A DNA stretch of 64,000 nt, from positions 13,144,001 through 13,208,000 of the forward strand of contig OU612068.1 of assembly GCA_914767715.1 (NCBI GenBank), written 5' to 3'. A program made the translations under genes and the position numbers. Positions within the stretch are counted from its first letter, which is position 1. Each line of letters starts with the position of its first letter. Below, one piece after another: positions 51,701-53,657 of the stretch. Under the pieces are notes generated by a model, which saw nothing but the letters and a program-made list of their open reading frames with translations, was not told where the DNA came from and did not search any database. Source of the DNA: Membranipora membranacea. Lineage: Eukaryota; Bryozoa; Gymnolaemata; Cheilostomatida; Membraniporidae.

Positions 51701-53608
51701 TACTCTTGTATCGTGTTGTTTGTTCTTCAATCACCATACTGAACTTTCATCTCAATTAATGGTGGAATATGAGATGAGGGTCCAATACCTTCTGCGACCT
51801 TGAGCATGCCCTGGTGTGATAAGTCTTGTCCGTATCACCTACCTTTGTCTGTTCATGGTTTTATTTACATACCCAATGTTATATTTAGGAGTTGTCCTCT
51901 ACCAACAACTTTCTACCCGATAAAATCATGAATGTAATTTGAAGAAGTGAGTTTTGTGCTAAAATTTTGATTCAGTAACAATTTGGCTGTGTACTAAATA
52001 CCTGTACTTAAAACATGTTAGTGGAAAGCCGAAGGTGTCGGACAGGGCTTTTTGGGTTACCACACGAGATTGCTTGTGTTTTTAAGACAAAAATTCTAAT
52101 AGCTACTGGGATACTAAGCAGATTATGAATTTGACAAAGGCCTAAATTCTCTGTGCATGGATTTACTTCATGTCAAAACATTTTGACACAAATTGATAAT
52201 GCCTGTCTTACATCACTATTAGATCTGCCAGTGTGTCCAAATATTTTGTCTGCCTTTTGCGTAGATATGAAGCATTTTGTTTGCAATACCCCAGGTTATA
52301 TGCTCCTAGTGTCTCGCGAAGATTGTATTTGTCCCTGTAAGTAACGTACGTACGCACACAACTACTTACATGTACTTACACTCTGATTATTGTGGCCATG
52401 TACTTACGTGTAATTTAGCAGGTAATAAGGGCAGCATGTATAGCAGCGCCGATAATTTGAGCGGTGGAACTCCAAGACGTAGCCTTAGTGCAATGCATAG
52501 AAGTAAAGTTACTCCAGCACAATCAATGGTCAATCTCTCAAACTCAAACTCATCCCTATATGGTGCGTTAATAACGTTAAGTGAAGGTACACCTGTTACT
52601 TGATGCCATTTCTGGCATGACAGCTAGCTCAATTTACTGCATGATACCCCCAAGTCACCCTGCTGCCACTTTAGATTCAACCATCATGGTACCGCTTAGC
52701 TTTCAAGCTTGTTAATTTTGCCTATTACCATTGAAGCATTCATTTCAATTATTGTACTGATTTTTTTCTATTCGCCTAAAACCAATTCAGCCACAAAGTC
52801 TAATAGGGCGAGTTCCCTACCGGACAATCTGCAGAAGTAAAGTAAATTACTTGTTCAGTGTATGCTAGATCCCACACAATATTACAAACCTATGTTTGGC
52901 TGGTACCCATTACCAATTCGTGGCATAAACATTATTGCTAAGTAGGATTCTGTATTGAGTGTAGCTGGGATCTGTTTAGTAATAGACCTACAAACTCAGA
53001 ACGGTTACCAAAATTAAGTTACATGTAGCTCAGATTCCCTGCTATATTGTGTGATGTTTTGCTACCCTGCAAAGTCTGTCCATGCTCATAACTGTTCCAC
53101 CTTCCCCTAGCCTTTACACTAAATGGTTTATTCTTTGGGAGCTATAACCGAAGCTGATTGGCTAGTTATTTGAAGATCTATCTTCTGACCTGAATGTTGC
53201 GTAATTCAAATTTTCAATTTCAAATGTATGAGTAATTTTGGTTTGGCTTGTTCAGGTTTGAGGGTAGATAGCTAAATACCTGACCAATTTTCTGATGAAA
53301 AACAATGAAGATATCAATGGCTACAACCATCAGTGTGCCTGAGCTAGTCTATGTGGTGTGAATAGCTGTGATCTATAAATGGTGTAACACCTTATAAGAA
53401 ACTTTGCTCTTAGCTATTGATGTATATTTGTTATCATGGTCGAATTTTGCGTTTTTGCATAGGTTCTAGCAGCAGTTTATCTGGTAGAAAGGGGGCACTG
53501 ACTCCCACCCCTCGCACCCCTGAGGGTGGAAGAGTTACTCCACTCAGAAGGAAAGCAGCTACGCCCACACCAAGAGGTGTGGCCAGAACACCACCCCCTC
53601 ACCGATAA
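3646..53608 (+). CDS. MACF1/DST (shot) ortholog: Spectraplakin (MACF1/dystonin/short stop family), 3' part, multi-exon gene
   Basis: Giant cytoskeletal cross-linker that ties actin to microtubules in the cytoplasm and at cell junctions. Only the 3' part is in the window; the calponin-homology and plakin domains must lie upstream. Seen in order: an acidic linker, about 14 plectin-type repeats, a spectrin-repeat rod of roughly 17-18 repeats, two EF-hands, a GAS2 domain, and a basic Ser/Pro/Arg tail ending at TAA 53606-53608. Exons were placed by reading frame, AG/GT sites and phase. All constitutive exons listed below join in frame with no stop or frameshift. The EF-hand and GAS2 exons match MACF1/DST almost residue for residue in places ([22 protein letters not shown]), so family membership is near certain. 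Which vertebrate paralogue is closer cannot be decided here; invertebrates normally have one gene. Confidence 0.96.
4276..4443 (+). CDS. MACF1/DST: Spectraplakin exon: first plectin-type repeat
   Basis: Acceptor TTTTGCAG, donor GTAAGT. Codes for [20 protein letters not shown], the signature of a plectin-type repeat (DP-x-T-x-E-x-hydrophobic-SL-x-EAL-x-x-G-I-I). It continues in phase into 4933. Confidence 0.92.
4933..5114 (+). CDS. MACF1/DST: Spectraplakin exon: plectin-type repeat and linker
   Basis: Acceptor TTATTTAG, donor GTAAGC, phases fit both sides. Codes for [20 protein letters not shown], a degenerate plectin-type repeat, then a charged Gln/Lys/Ser-rich linker ending QSTYTVTG. Confidence 0.9.
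5115..7923 (+). other. Intron, 2.8 kb
   Basis: No coding exon recognised. It contains a perfect 16-bp palindrome at 7537-7552 (see repeat). Short ORFs on both strands show no domain and no codon bias. Confidence 0.6.
7537..7552. repeat. Perfect 16-bp palindrome in intron
   Basis: CGAAGTCCGGACTTCG is identical to its reverse complement and lies in an unusually GC-rich patch of an AT-rich intron. A second short inverted pair, AATGAGTG / CACTCATT, follows within about 60 bases. It could be the end of a degraded transposon or a structured RNA element. Confidence 0.6.
7924..9357 (+). CDS. MACF1/DST: Spectraplakin exon: large plectin-type repeat array
   Basis: The second-largest exon here, 1434 nt (acceptor TTTTGTAG, donor GTAGGA, both phase 1). 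It holds about ten to eleven tandem plectin-type repeats of roughly 38-45 residues. Each has the form NP-x-T-G-x-x-LSL-x-EAV-x-x-GII, for example [39 protein letters not shown] and [20 protein letters not shown]. In plakins such repeats pack into modules that bind intermediate filaments or regulate junction association. In invertebrate spectraplakins, which often lack cytoplasmic intermediate filaments, the role is less clear. Having the array in a single exon is typical of the family. Several sizeable antisense ORFs overlap it and are shadows. Confidence 0.95.
9856..10109 (+). CDS. MACF1/DST: Spectraplakin exon: last plectin-type repeat and linker
   Basis: Acceptor TCGATGCAG, donor GTGAGT, entering in phase 1 and leaving in phase 0. 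After a Gly/Asp-rich linker it codes for [20 protein letters not shown], the final recognisable plectin-type repeat, then [18 protein letters not shown]. Confidence 0.9.
10886..11113 (+). CDS. MACF1/DST: Spectraplakin exon: linker into the spectrin rod
   Basis: Acceptor CTTTCTAG, donor GTAAGC, 76 codons, phase 0 both ends. It starts [20 protein letters not shown] and ends in a helical segment [12 protein letters not shown]. It retains a plectin-like [20 protein letters not shown] piece, then turns into coiled-coil-like sequence. Confidence 0.9.
11479..11646 (+). CDS. MACF1/DST: Spectraplakin exon: start of spectrin-repeat rod
   Basis: Acceptor GTTAACAG, donor GTAAAT, 56 codons, phase 0/0. 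Highly charged helix, [20 protein letters not shown] onwards, with a Gln-rich run. Typical spectrin-type triple-helix sequence. Confidence 0.9.
12066..12248 (+). CDS. MACF1/DST: Spectraplakin exon: spectrin repeat
   Basis: Acceptor GTTGCCAG, donor GTATGG, 61 codons, phase 0/0. It contains the helix-A landmark Trp in [20 protein letters not shown]. It ends LKQHAEQLE, a helix that continues naturally into SFQEEINQQ at 14586 when the cassette exon is skipped. Confidence 0.92.
12739..14031 (+). CDS. MACF1/DST: Spectraplakin cassette exon: 431-codon low-complexity insert
   Basis: Open for 431 codons between acceptor ATTATCTAG and donor GTAATG, phase 0/0 and a multiple of three, so it can be skipped. 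The protein is rich in Ser, Gly, Asn, Asp, Pro and Thr and has no Trp. It shows degenerate repeats built around G-I/V-x-x-PG and S/N-rich spacers (for example [20 protein letters not shown] and [18 protein letters not shown]). It sits inside a spectrin repeat, between two helix-coding exons, and would interrupt it. It is likely disordered and isoform-specific. I know of no named domain like it. Confidence 0.8.
14586..14669 (+). CDS. MACF1/DST: Spectraplakin exon: spectrin repeat helix
   Basis: Acceptor TTTTTCAG, donor GTAAGT, 28 codons, phase 0/0. It begins [20 protein letters not shown]. It completes the helix started at 12066-12248. Confidence 0.9.
14856..15014 (+). CDS. MACF1/DST: Spectraplakin exon: spectrin repeat
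   Basis: Acceptor GTTTCTAG, donor GTAAGG, 53 codons, phase 0/0. Charged helical sequence, [20 protein letters not shown] onwards. Confidence 0.9.
15287..15497 (+). CDS. MACF1/DST: Spectraplakin exon: spectrin repeat
   Basis: Acceptor CTCGTTTAG, donor GTGGGA, phase 0 in and 1 out. It carries the Trp landmark in [20 protein letters not shown]. Confidence 0.92.
15780..15943 (+). CDS. MACF1/DST: Spectraplakin exon: spectrin repeat
   Basis: Acceptor TTCTTATAG, donor GTAAGA, phase 1 in and 0 out. Helical, [20 protein letters not shown], then [15 protein letters not shown]. Confidence 0.9.
15944..17440 (+). other. Intron, 1.5 kb
   Basis: No exon recognised. Pyrimidine tracts and AT-rich sequence only. 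Confidence 0.6.
17441..17583 (+). CDS. MACF1/DST: Spectraplakin exon: spectrin repeat
   Basis: Acceptor CTGATTAAG (a weak polypyrimidine tract), donor GTATTT, phase 0 in and 2 out. It codes for [20 protein letters not shown]. The weak sites could allow regulated splicing. Confidence 0.85.
18215..18420 (+). CDS. MACF1/DST: Spectraplakin exon: spectrin repeat
   Basis: Acceptor TTGCTTCAG, donor GTGAGA, phase 2 in and 1 out. Codes for [20 protein letters not shown], and later the Trp landmark in [17 protein letters not shown]. Confidence 0.92.
18936..19162 (+). CDS. MACF1/DST: Spectraplakin exon: spectrin repeat
   Basis: Acceptor TTCCCCAG, donor GTAAGG, phase 1 in and 0 out. It starts [20 protein letters not shown]. 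The end includes [17 protein letters not shown], the helix-C W-x-x-L landmark. Confidence 0.92.
19163..20990 (+). other. Intron upstream of a putative internal first exon
   Basis: No internal coding exon seen. From about 20388 to 20570 there is a degenerate tandem repeat (listed separately). The last kilobase may contain the promoter and 5' UTR of the internal first exon at 20991. Confidence 0.5.
20388..20570. repeat. Degenerate tandem repeat, unit 31-39 bp, about 5 copies
   Basis: Units start near 20388, 20427, 20461, 20492 and 20529, with a partial one at 20561. Each follows the pattern TGG-A-AGAT-AG-GTGGATAC-CT, and alternate units carry TGTAAGC(C/T)(G/T)CCCGTGG. It lies 400-600 bases upstream of the ATG of a putative alternative first exon, so it could be part of its promoter or 5' UTR. 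Decayed copies give spurious minus-strand ORFs. Confidence 0.6.
20991..21104 (+). CDS. MACF1/DST: Putative internal first exon A of spectraplakin
   Basis: ATG at 20991 opens 38 codons beginning [20 protein letters not shown] and ending HLDTETRE, then donor GTATTG in phase 0. An in-frame TAA lies 27 bases upstream of the ATG, and no acceptor is needed. The next rod exon (21913) also starts in phase 0, so splicing would give a short isoform that lacks actin-binding, plakin and plectin regions. It is placed in a 2.75-kb intron. Internal promoters are well known in this gene family. The donor is not a strong consensus, and there is no transcript evidence here. Confidence 0.5.
21913..22032 (+). 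CDS. MACF1/DST: Spectraplakin exon: spectrin repeat
   Basis: Acceptor CATCCCGCAG, donor GTATGT, 40 codons, phase 0/0. Codes for [20 protein letters not shown], a helix-A segment. Confidence 0.92.
22033..26737 (+). other. Intron, 4.7 kb, the longest between coding exons
   Basis: Apart from the putative first exon at 24137-24217 I see no coding exon. Small ORFs (for example 24263-24448) lack splice support. Its length and position fit an intron that houses an internal promoter. Confidence 0.55.
24137..24217 (+). CDS. MACF1/DST: Putative internal first exon B of spectraplakin
   Basis: ATG at 24137 opens 27 codons: [20 protein letters not shown], then ADVNASM. It ends at a consensus GTAAGT donor in phase 0, matching the phase 0 acceptor at 26738. 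An in-frame TAG lies 60 bases upstream of the ATG. An acceptor-like TTTCTCAG at 24148-24155 could make it an internal exon instead, but that exon (62 nt) would break the frame, so a first exon is favoured. Confidence 0.45.
26738..26876 (+). CDS. MACF1/DST: Spectraplakin exon: spectrin repeat
   Basis: Acceptor CCTTCTGCAG, donor GTATGT, phase 0 in and 1 out. It starts [20 protein letters not shown]. Confidence 0.92.
26877..28697 (+). other. Intron, 1.8 kb, with a short tandem duplication and an open frame
   Basis: It holds two diverged copies of a roughly 70-bp segment (27881-27948 and 27952-28024), both containing TTGGCTGCAGTT and GGTGGTGTCATC-like blocks. A plus-strand frame is open from 27953 to 28357 (134 codons) with no recognisable domain. 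Confidence 0.5.
28698..28885 (+). CDS. MACF1/DST: Spectraplakin exon: spectrin repeat
   Basis: Acceptor ATTTTACAG, donor GTGAGT, phase 1 in and 0 out. Trp landmark in [20 protein letters not shown]. Confidence 0.93.
28972..29038. repeat. Foldback hairpin 1 in intron (22-bp arms, one mismatch)
   Basis: Left arm 28972-28993 and right arm 29017-29038 are inverted copies (CTAGC-TGTCTTGACAAGCTTT) with one mismatch, around a G-rich 23-base loop. Confidence 0.75.
29135..29173. repeat. Foldback hairpin 2 in intron (12-bp perfect arms)
   Basis: GCCTTGTCATGC at 29135-29146 and GCATGACAAGGC at 29162-29173 are exact reverse complements around a 15-base loop. Confidence 0.7.
29276..29365. repeat. Foldback hairpin 3 in intron (32-bp arms, two mismatches)
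   Basis: 29276-29307 and 29334-29365 are inverted copies beginning TAGCCCTGTTCACA-GGCCA, with two mismatches. Weaker pairing continues into the 26-base centre. This looks like a miniature foldback transposon. Confidence 0.75.
30044..30210 (+). CDS. MACF1/DST: Spectraplakin exon: spectrin repeat
   Basis: Acceptor ATTTTGTAG, donor GTGAGT, phase 0 in and 2 out. It starts [20 protein letters not shown]. Confidence 0.92.
30589..30751 (+). CDS. MACF1/DST: Spectraplakin exon: spectrin repeat
   Basis: Acceptor TTGTTCACAG, donor GTATGA, phase 2 in and 0 out. Codes for [20 protein letters not shown]. Confidence 0.92.
31026..31158 (+). CDS. MACF1/DST: Spectraplakin exon: spectrin repeat
   Basis: Acceptor TCCCATCAG, donor GTGAGT, phase 0 in and 1 out. 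It starts [20 protein letters not shown]. Confidence 0.92.
31535..31725 (+). CDS. MACF1/DST: Spectraplakin exon: spectrin repeat
   Basis: Acceptor TTCTCGCAG, donor GTGGGT, phase 1 in and 0 out. Landmark Trp in [20 protein letters not shown]. Confidence 0.92.
32283..32406 (+). CDS. MACF1/DST: Spectraplakin exon: spectrin repeat
   Basis: Acceptor ATATCTTCAG, donor GTATGT, phase 0 in and 1 out. Charged helix, [20 protein letters not shown] onwards. Confidence 0.92.
33008..33096 (+). CDS. MACF1/DST: Spectraplakin exon: spectrin repeat
   Basis: Acceptor TGCTTTTAG, donor GTATGG, phase 1 in and 0 out. Codes for [20 protein letters not shown]. Confidence 0.9.
33445..33622 (+). CDS. MACF1/DST: Spectraplakin exon: spectrin repeat
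   Basis: Acceptor TATGCTCTAG, donor GTACGT, phase 0 in and 1 out. Trp landmark in [20 protein letters not shown]. Confidence 0.93.
33875..34020 (+). CDS. MACF1/DST: Spectraplakin exon: spectrin repeat
   Basis: Acceptor TTCTTTCAG, donor GTATGG, phase 1 in and 0 out. Ends with the helix-C landmark [20 protein letters not shown]. Confidence 0.93.
34706..34736. repeat. Possible interspersed-repeat motif in intron
   Basis: A TGATGAAGG...CCGAA-CG-TTTTGG motif stands alone in the intron before 34959. Motifs of this form are recurrent in invertebrate retroelements, from memory. No full element can be traced. Confidence 0.25.
34959..35114 (+). CDS. MACF1/DST: Spectraplakin exon: spectrin repeat
   Basis: Acceptor CCTTTACAG, donor GTATTG, 52 codons, phase 0/0. 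Codes for [20 protein letters not shown]. Confidence 0.93.
35407..35604 (+). CDS. MACF1/DST: Spectraplakin exon: spectrin repeat
   Basis: Acceptor TTCTCGCAG, donor GTAAGA, 66 codons, phase 0/0. Ends with the helix-C landmark [23 protein letters not shown] four bases earlier would break the frame, so the later donor was chosen. Confidence 0.92.
35916..36044 (+). CDS. MACF1/DST: Spectraplakin exon: spectrin repeat
   Basis: Acceptor ATTCACAG, donor GTAAGT, 43 codons, phase 0/0. Trp landmark in [20 protein letters not shown]. Confidence 0.93.
36482..36555. repeat. Imperfect 25-bp inverted repeat in intron
   Basis: Arms 36482-36506 and 36531-36555 share TAGCTTGAG, CCCAA and GTTTTG in inverted order, around a 24-base A/C-rich loop. 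Confidence 0.6.
37040..37216 (+). CDS. MACF1/DST: Spectraplakin exon: spectrin repeat
   Basis: Acceptor CTGTTTCAG, donor GTTTGT, 59 codons, phase 0/0. Ends in a very basic stretch, [17 protein letters not shown]. Confidence 0.92.
37572..37727 (+). CDS. MACF1/DST: Spectraplakin exon: spectrin repeat
   Basis: Acceptor TTCTATTACAG, donor GTAAGT, 52 codons, phase 0/0. Trp landmark in [20 protein letters not shown]. Confidence 0.93.
37980..38186 (+). CDS. MACF1/DST: Spectraplakin exon: spectrin repeat
   Basis: Acceptor TTTTTACACAG, donor GTAAGT, 69 codons, phase 0/0. Helix-C landmark in [20 protein letters not shown]. Confidence 0.93.
38187..39240 (+). other. Intron upstream of internal first exon C; candidate promoter region
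   Basis: No coding exon. A short minisatellite-like GGTAGGGCAGGGCACGGCAGGGCAG lies near 38965-38990. The 250 bases before 39241 would hold the 5' UTR or promoter of exon C. Confidence 0.45.
39241..39495 (+). CDS. MACF1/DST: Putative internal first exon C of spectraplakin
   Basis: ATG at 39241, with an in-frame TAA 12 bases upstream, opens 85 codons beginning [20 protein letters not shown]. It ends [12 protein letters not shown] at donor GTAGGT in phase 0, matching the phase 0 acceptor at 40200. It is Ser/Val-rich with two basic patches ([10 protein letters not shown] and [11 protein letters not shown]), which resemble basophilic kinase sites. The isoform would keep only the last third of the rod plus EF-hands, GAS2 and tail, that is, a microtubule-binding form without the actin-binding N-terminus. 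Reading through the donor meets a stop after seven more codons. Confidence 0.6.
40200..40319 (+). CDS. MACF1/DST: Spectraplakin exon: spectrin repeat
   Basis: Acceptor ATATGTTTAG, donor GTCAGT, 40 codons, phase 0/0. Trp landmark in [20 protein letters not shown]. Confidence 0.92.
40412..40500. repeat. Degenerate ATGCATTT-rich tandem repeat
   Basis: Repeats of GATGCATTT(G/A)AGT and ATGCAATGC occur at a spacing of roughly 16-18 bases, just after an exon. Confidence 0.5.
40870..40914 (+). CDS. MACF1/DST: Spectraplakin small exon (15 codons)
   Basis: Acceptor CATCATTAG, donor GTACGT, phase 0/0. Codes for [16 protein letters not shown] multiple of three, so it may be a cassette lying in the linker of a spectrin repeat. 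Confidence 0.65.
41549..41578 (+). CDS. MACF1/DST: Spectraplakin microexon (10 codons)
   Basis: Acceptor CCCTTTCAG, donor GTAAAG, phase 0/0. Codes for [10 protein letters not shown]. Probably optional. Confidence 0.55.
41983..42155 (+). CDS. MACF1/DST: Spectraplakin exon: spectrin repeat
   Basis: Acceptor CTTTTTACAG, donor GTATGT, phase 0 in and 2 out. Helix-C landmark in [19 protein letters not shown]. Confidence 0.92.
42360..42519 (+). CDS. MACF1/DST: Spectraplakin exon: spectrin repeat
   Basis: Acceptor ATTTTCTAG, donor GTAATA, phase 2 in and 0 out. Trp landmark in [20 protein letters not shown]. Confidence 0.93.
42801..42974 (+). CDS. MACF1/DST: Spectraplakin exon: spectrin repeat
   Basis: Acceptor TGCGTTTAG, donor GTAAGA, 58 codons, phase 0/0. 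Contains [20 protein letters not shown]. Confidence 0.93.
43353..43499 (+). CDS. MACF1/DST: Spectraplakin exon: spectrin repeat
   Basis: Acceptor TTCACTTTAG, donor GTATGA, 49 codons, phase 0/0. Codes for [21 protein letters not shown] run of C residues follows the donor within six bases. Confidence 0.93.
43824..43946 (+). CDS. MACF1/DST: Spectraplakin exon: spectrin repeat
   Basis: Acceptor ATTTTTGTAG, donor GTGGGT, 41 codons, phase 0/0. Codes for [20 protein letters not shown], ending with helix-C Trp (THTRWEQ). Confidence 0.93.
44363..44551 (+). CDS. MACF1/DST: Spectraplakin exon: spectrin repeat
   Basis: Acceptor GTCCTGTAG, donor GTACGT, 63 codons, phase 0/0. Codes for [20 protein letters not shown], then [20 protein letters not shown]. 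Confidence 0.93.
44877..44983 (+). CDS. MACF1/DST: Spectraplakin exon: spectrin repeat
   Basis: Acceptor CTGATATAG, donor GTAAGT, phase 0 in and 2 out. It begins [20 protein letters not shown]. Confidence 0.92.
45181..45213 (+). CDS. MACF1/DST: Spectraplakin candidate microexon (11 codons)
   Basis: 33 nt between acceptor TGATGTTAG and consensus donor GTAAGT, phase 2/2, so it can be included or skipped without breaking the frame. Adds [10 protein letters not shown]-like acidic residues between two rod exons. Confidence 0.6.
45258..45500. repeat. TA/TG-rich low-complexity tract
   Basis: Imperfect runs of ATATGTGTATA-type sequence just after the 33-nt microexon. Slippage in it produces a long, meaningless Tyr/Cys/Met ORF. 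Confidence 0.8.
45966..46095 (+). CDS. MACF1/DST: Spectraplakin exon: last spectrin repeat
   Basis: Acceptor AACTTACAG, donor GTAACA, phase 2 in and 0 out. Codes for [20 protein letters not shown], the helix-C end of the last rod repeat, as in MACF1/DST. Confidence 0.95.
46317..46430 (+). CDS. MACF1/DST: Spectraplakin exon: rod-to-EF-hand junction
   Basis: Acceptor GTATTCAG, donor GTAAGT, 38 codons, phase 0/0. Codes for [20 protein letters not shown], then RKQIKNE. This closely matches the conserved KKARI-DFFR segment before the first EF-hand in the family. Confidence 0.96.
46689..46841 (+). CDS. MACF1/DST: Spectraplakin exon: EF-hand pair
   Basis: Acceptor TTTTATAG, donor GTAAGA, 51 codons, phase 0/0. 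The second loop, [12 protein letters not shown], has Asp, Asp, Ser, Gly, Ile and Glu at the calcium-binding positions. The first loop, split across exons ([12 protein letters not shown]), has Ile at position 1 and Asp at position 12 and is likely a weak or non-binding site. Between them [20 protein letters not shown] matches the family consensus. Confidence 0.97.
46842..48519 (+). other. Introns between EF-hands and GAS2, with one microexon
   Basis: Only the 21-nt microexon at 47701-47721 was seen. The remaining ORFs have no splice support. Confidence 0.6.
47701..47721 (+). CDS. MACF1/DST: Spectraplakin candidate microexon (7 codons, basic)
   Basis: AG ends at 47700 after a pyrimidine tract and GTAACA follows at 47722, phase 0/0. 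Codes for NAPKTKK, adding a basic patch to the EF-hand to GAS2 linker (next exon starts VAKKPMRQ). Confidence 0.55.
48520..48648 (+). CDS. MACF1/DST: Spectraplakin exon: GAS2 domain, first half
   Basis: Acceptor CTGTTTTAG, donor GTATAT, 43 codons, phase 0/0. Codes for [20 protein letters not shown], the conserved start of the GAS2 (GAR) domain. The Cys-Lys-Cys motif contributes to its zinc site. The domain binds the microtubule lattice. Confidence 0.97.
48888..48911 (+). CDS. MACF1/DST: Spectraplakin candidate microexon inside the GAS2 domain (8 codons)
   Basis: Acceptor ATTTCTGCAG, donor GTGAGA, 24 nt, phase 0/0. Codes for QGETNALM and would sit between KYR and FGDSQ. Vertebrate DST/MACF1 isoforms have a short insert at the same place, as I recall, which supports a real alternative microexon. 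Using the downstream CAG would make it 21 nt. Confidence 0.5.
49371..49488 (+). CDS. MACF1/DST: Spectraplakin exon: GAS2 domain, second half
   Basis: Acceptor TATTTTCTAG, donor GTATGT, phase 0 in and 1 out. Codes for [20 protein letters not shown], then [19 protein letters not shown]. This is near identical to the GAS2 core of MACF1 and DST. Confidence 0.98.
49952..50039. repeat. 14-bp tandem repeat, about 6 copies
   Basis: Unit GCTTTCTTAACTTA starts at 49952 and repeats every 14 bases to a partial copy at 50036. The unit alternates between CTTA and CTAA variants, giving a 28-bp higher order. Confidence 0.9.
50422..50757 (+). CDS. MACF1/DST: Spectraplakin cassette exon: tail insert after GAS2
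   Basis: Acceptor TACCTCCAG, donor GTACAG, 336 nt, phase 1/1, a multiple of three. Codes for [20 protein letters not shown], then a Tyr/Asp/His/Arg-rich, probably disordered stretch with the repeated motif YHSLPRQ / HHSLPRQ. Skipping it joins NHDPCK directly to [13 protein letters not shown], the arrangement conserved in vertebrates, so it is probably optional. The RTN at its start may be a copy of the GRTN motif. Confidence 0.8.
51068..51220 (+). CDS. MACF1/DST: Spectraplakin exon: conserved GAS2 flank and Ser-rich tail
   Basis: Acceptor ATATTTCAG, donor GTATGT, phase 1/1. Codes for [20 protein letters not shown], matching the DST sequence that follows GAS2, then a Ser/Gly-rich tail [16 protein letters not shown]. 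Confidence 0.94.
52422..52562 (+). CDS. MACF1/DST: Spectraplakin exon: Ser-rich microtubule-tip tail
   Basis: Acceptor AATTTAGCAG, phase 1/1. Codes for [20 protein letters not shown] and later [11 protein letters not shown]. Two donors fit the frame: GTGCGT at 52563 and GTACAC at 52587; the second adds eight residues (ALITLSEG). The first is nearer consensus. Confidence 0.75.
52791..52840 (+). CDS. MACF1/DST: Putative alternative last exon of spectraplakin
   Basis: Acceptor ACCAATTCAG in the right phase, then 16 codons [16 protein letters not shown] and TAA at 52838-52840. It would replace the 53463 exon. The S-S-L-P block resembles the (S/T)-x-(I/L)-P motif that binds EB1 at microtubule plus ends. 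If instead spliced through GTAAAG at 52837, it would shift the frame of the next exon, so a terminal exon is favoured. Confidence 0.45.
53463..53608 (+). CDS. MACF1/DST: Spectraplakin last coding exon: basic Thr/Pro/Arg tail
   Basis: Acceptor TTTGCATAG, phase 1. Codes for [20 protein letters not shown], then [20 protein letters not shown] and a final Arg before TAA. It has the basic TP-rich composition of the family C-terminus, which binds microtubules and EB1. A strict S-x-I-P is not present. Confidence 0.9.
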
Positions 53609-53651
53609 ATATTTTTGACCATCCTCTCAGGCTAAACAAGCAGGAGAGGAT

Positions 53652-53657
53652 AATAAA
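53652..53657 (+). terminator. Polyadenylation signal AATAAA for spectraplakin (proximal)
   Basis: AATAAA 44 bases after the stop codon. A second AATAAA at 54293-54298 could serve a longer 3' UTR. Which one is used cannot be told from sequence. Confidence 0.55.
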
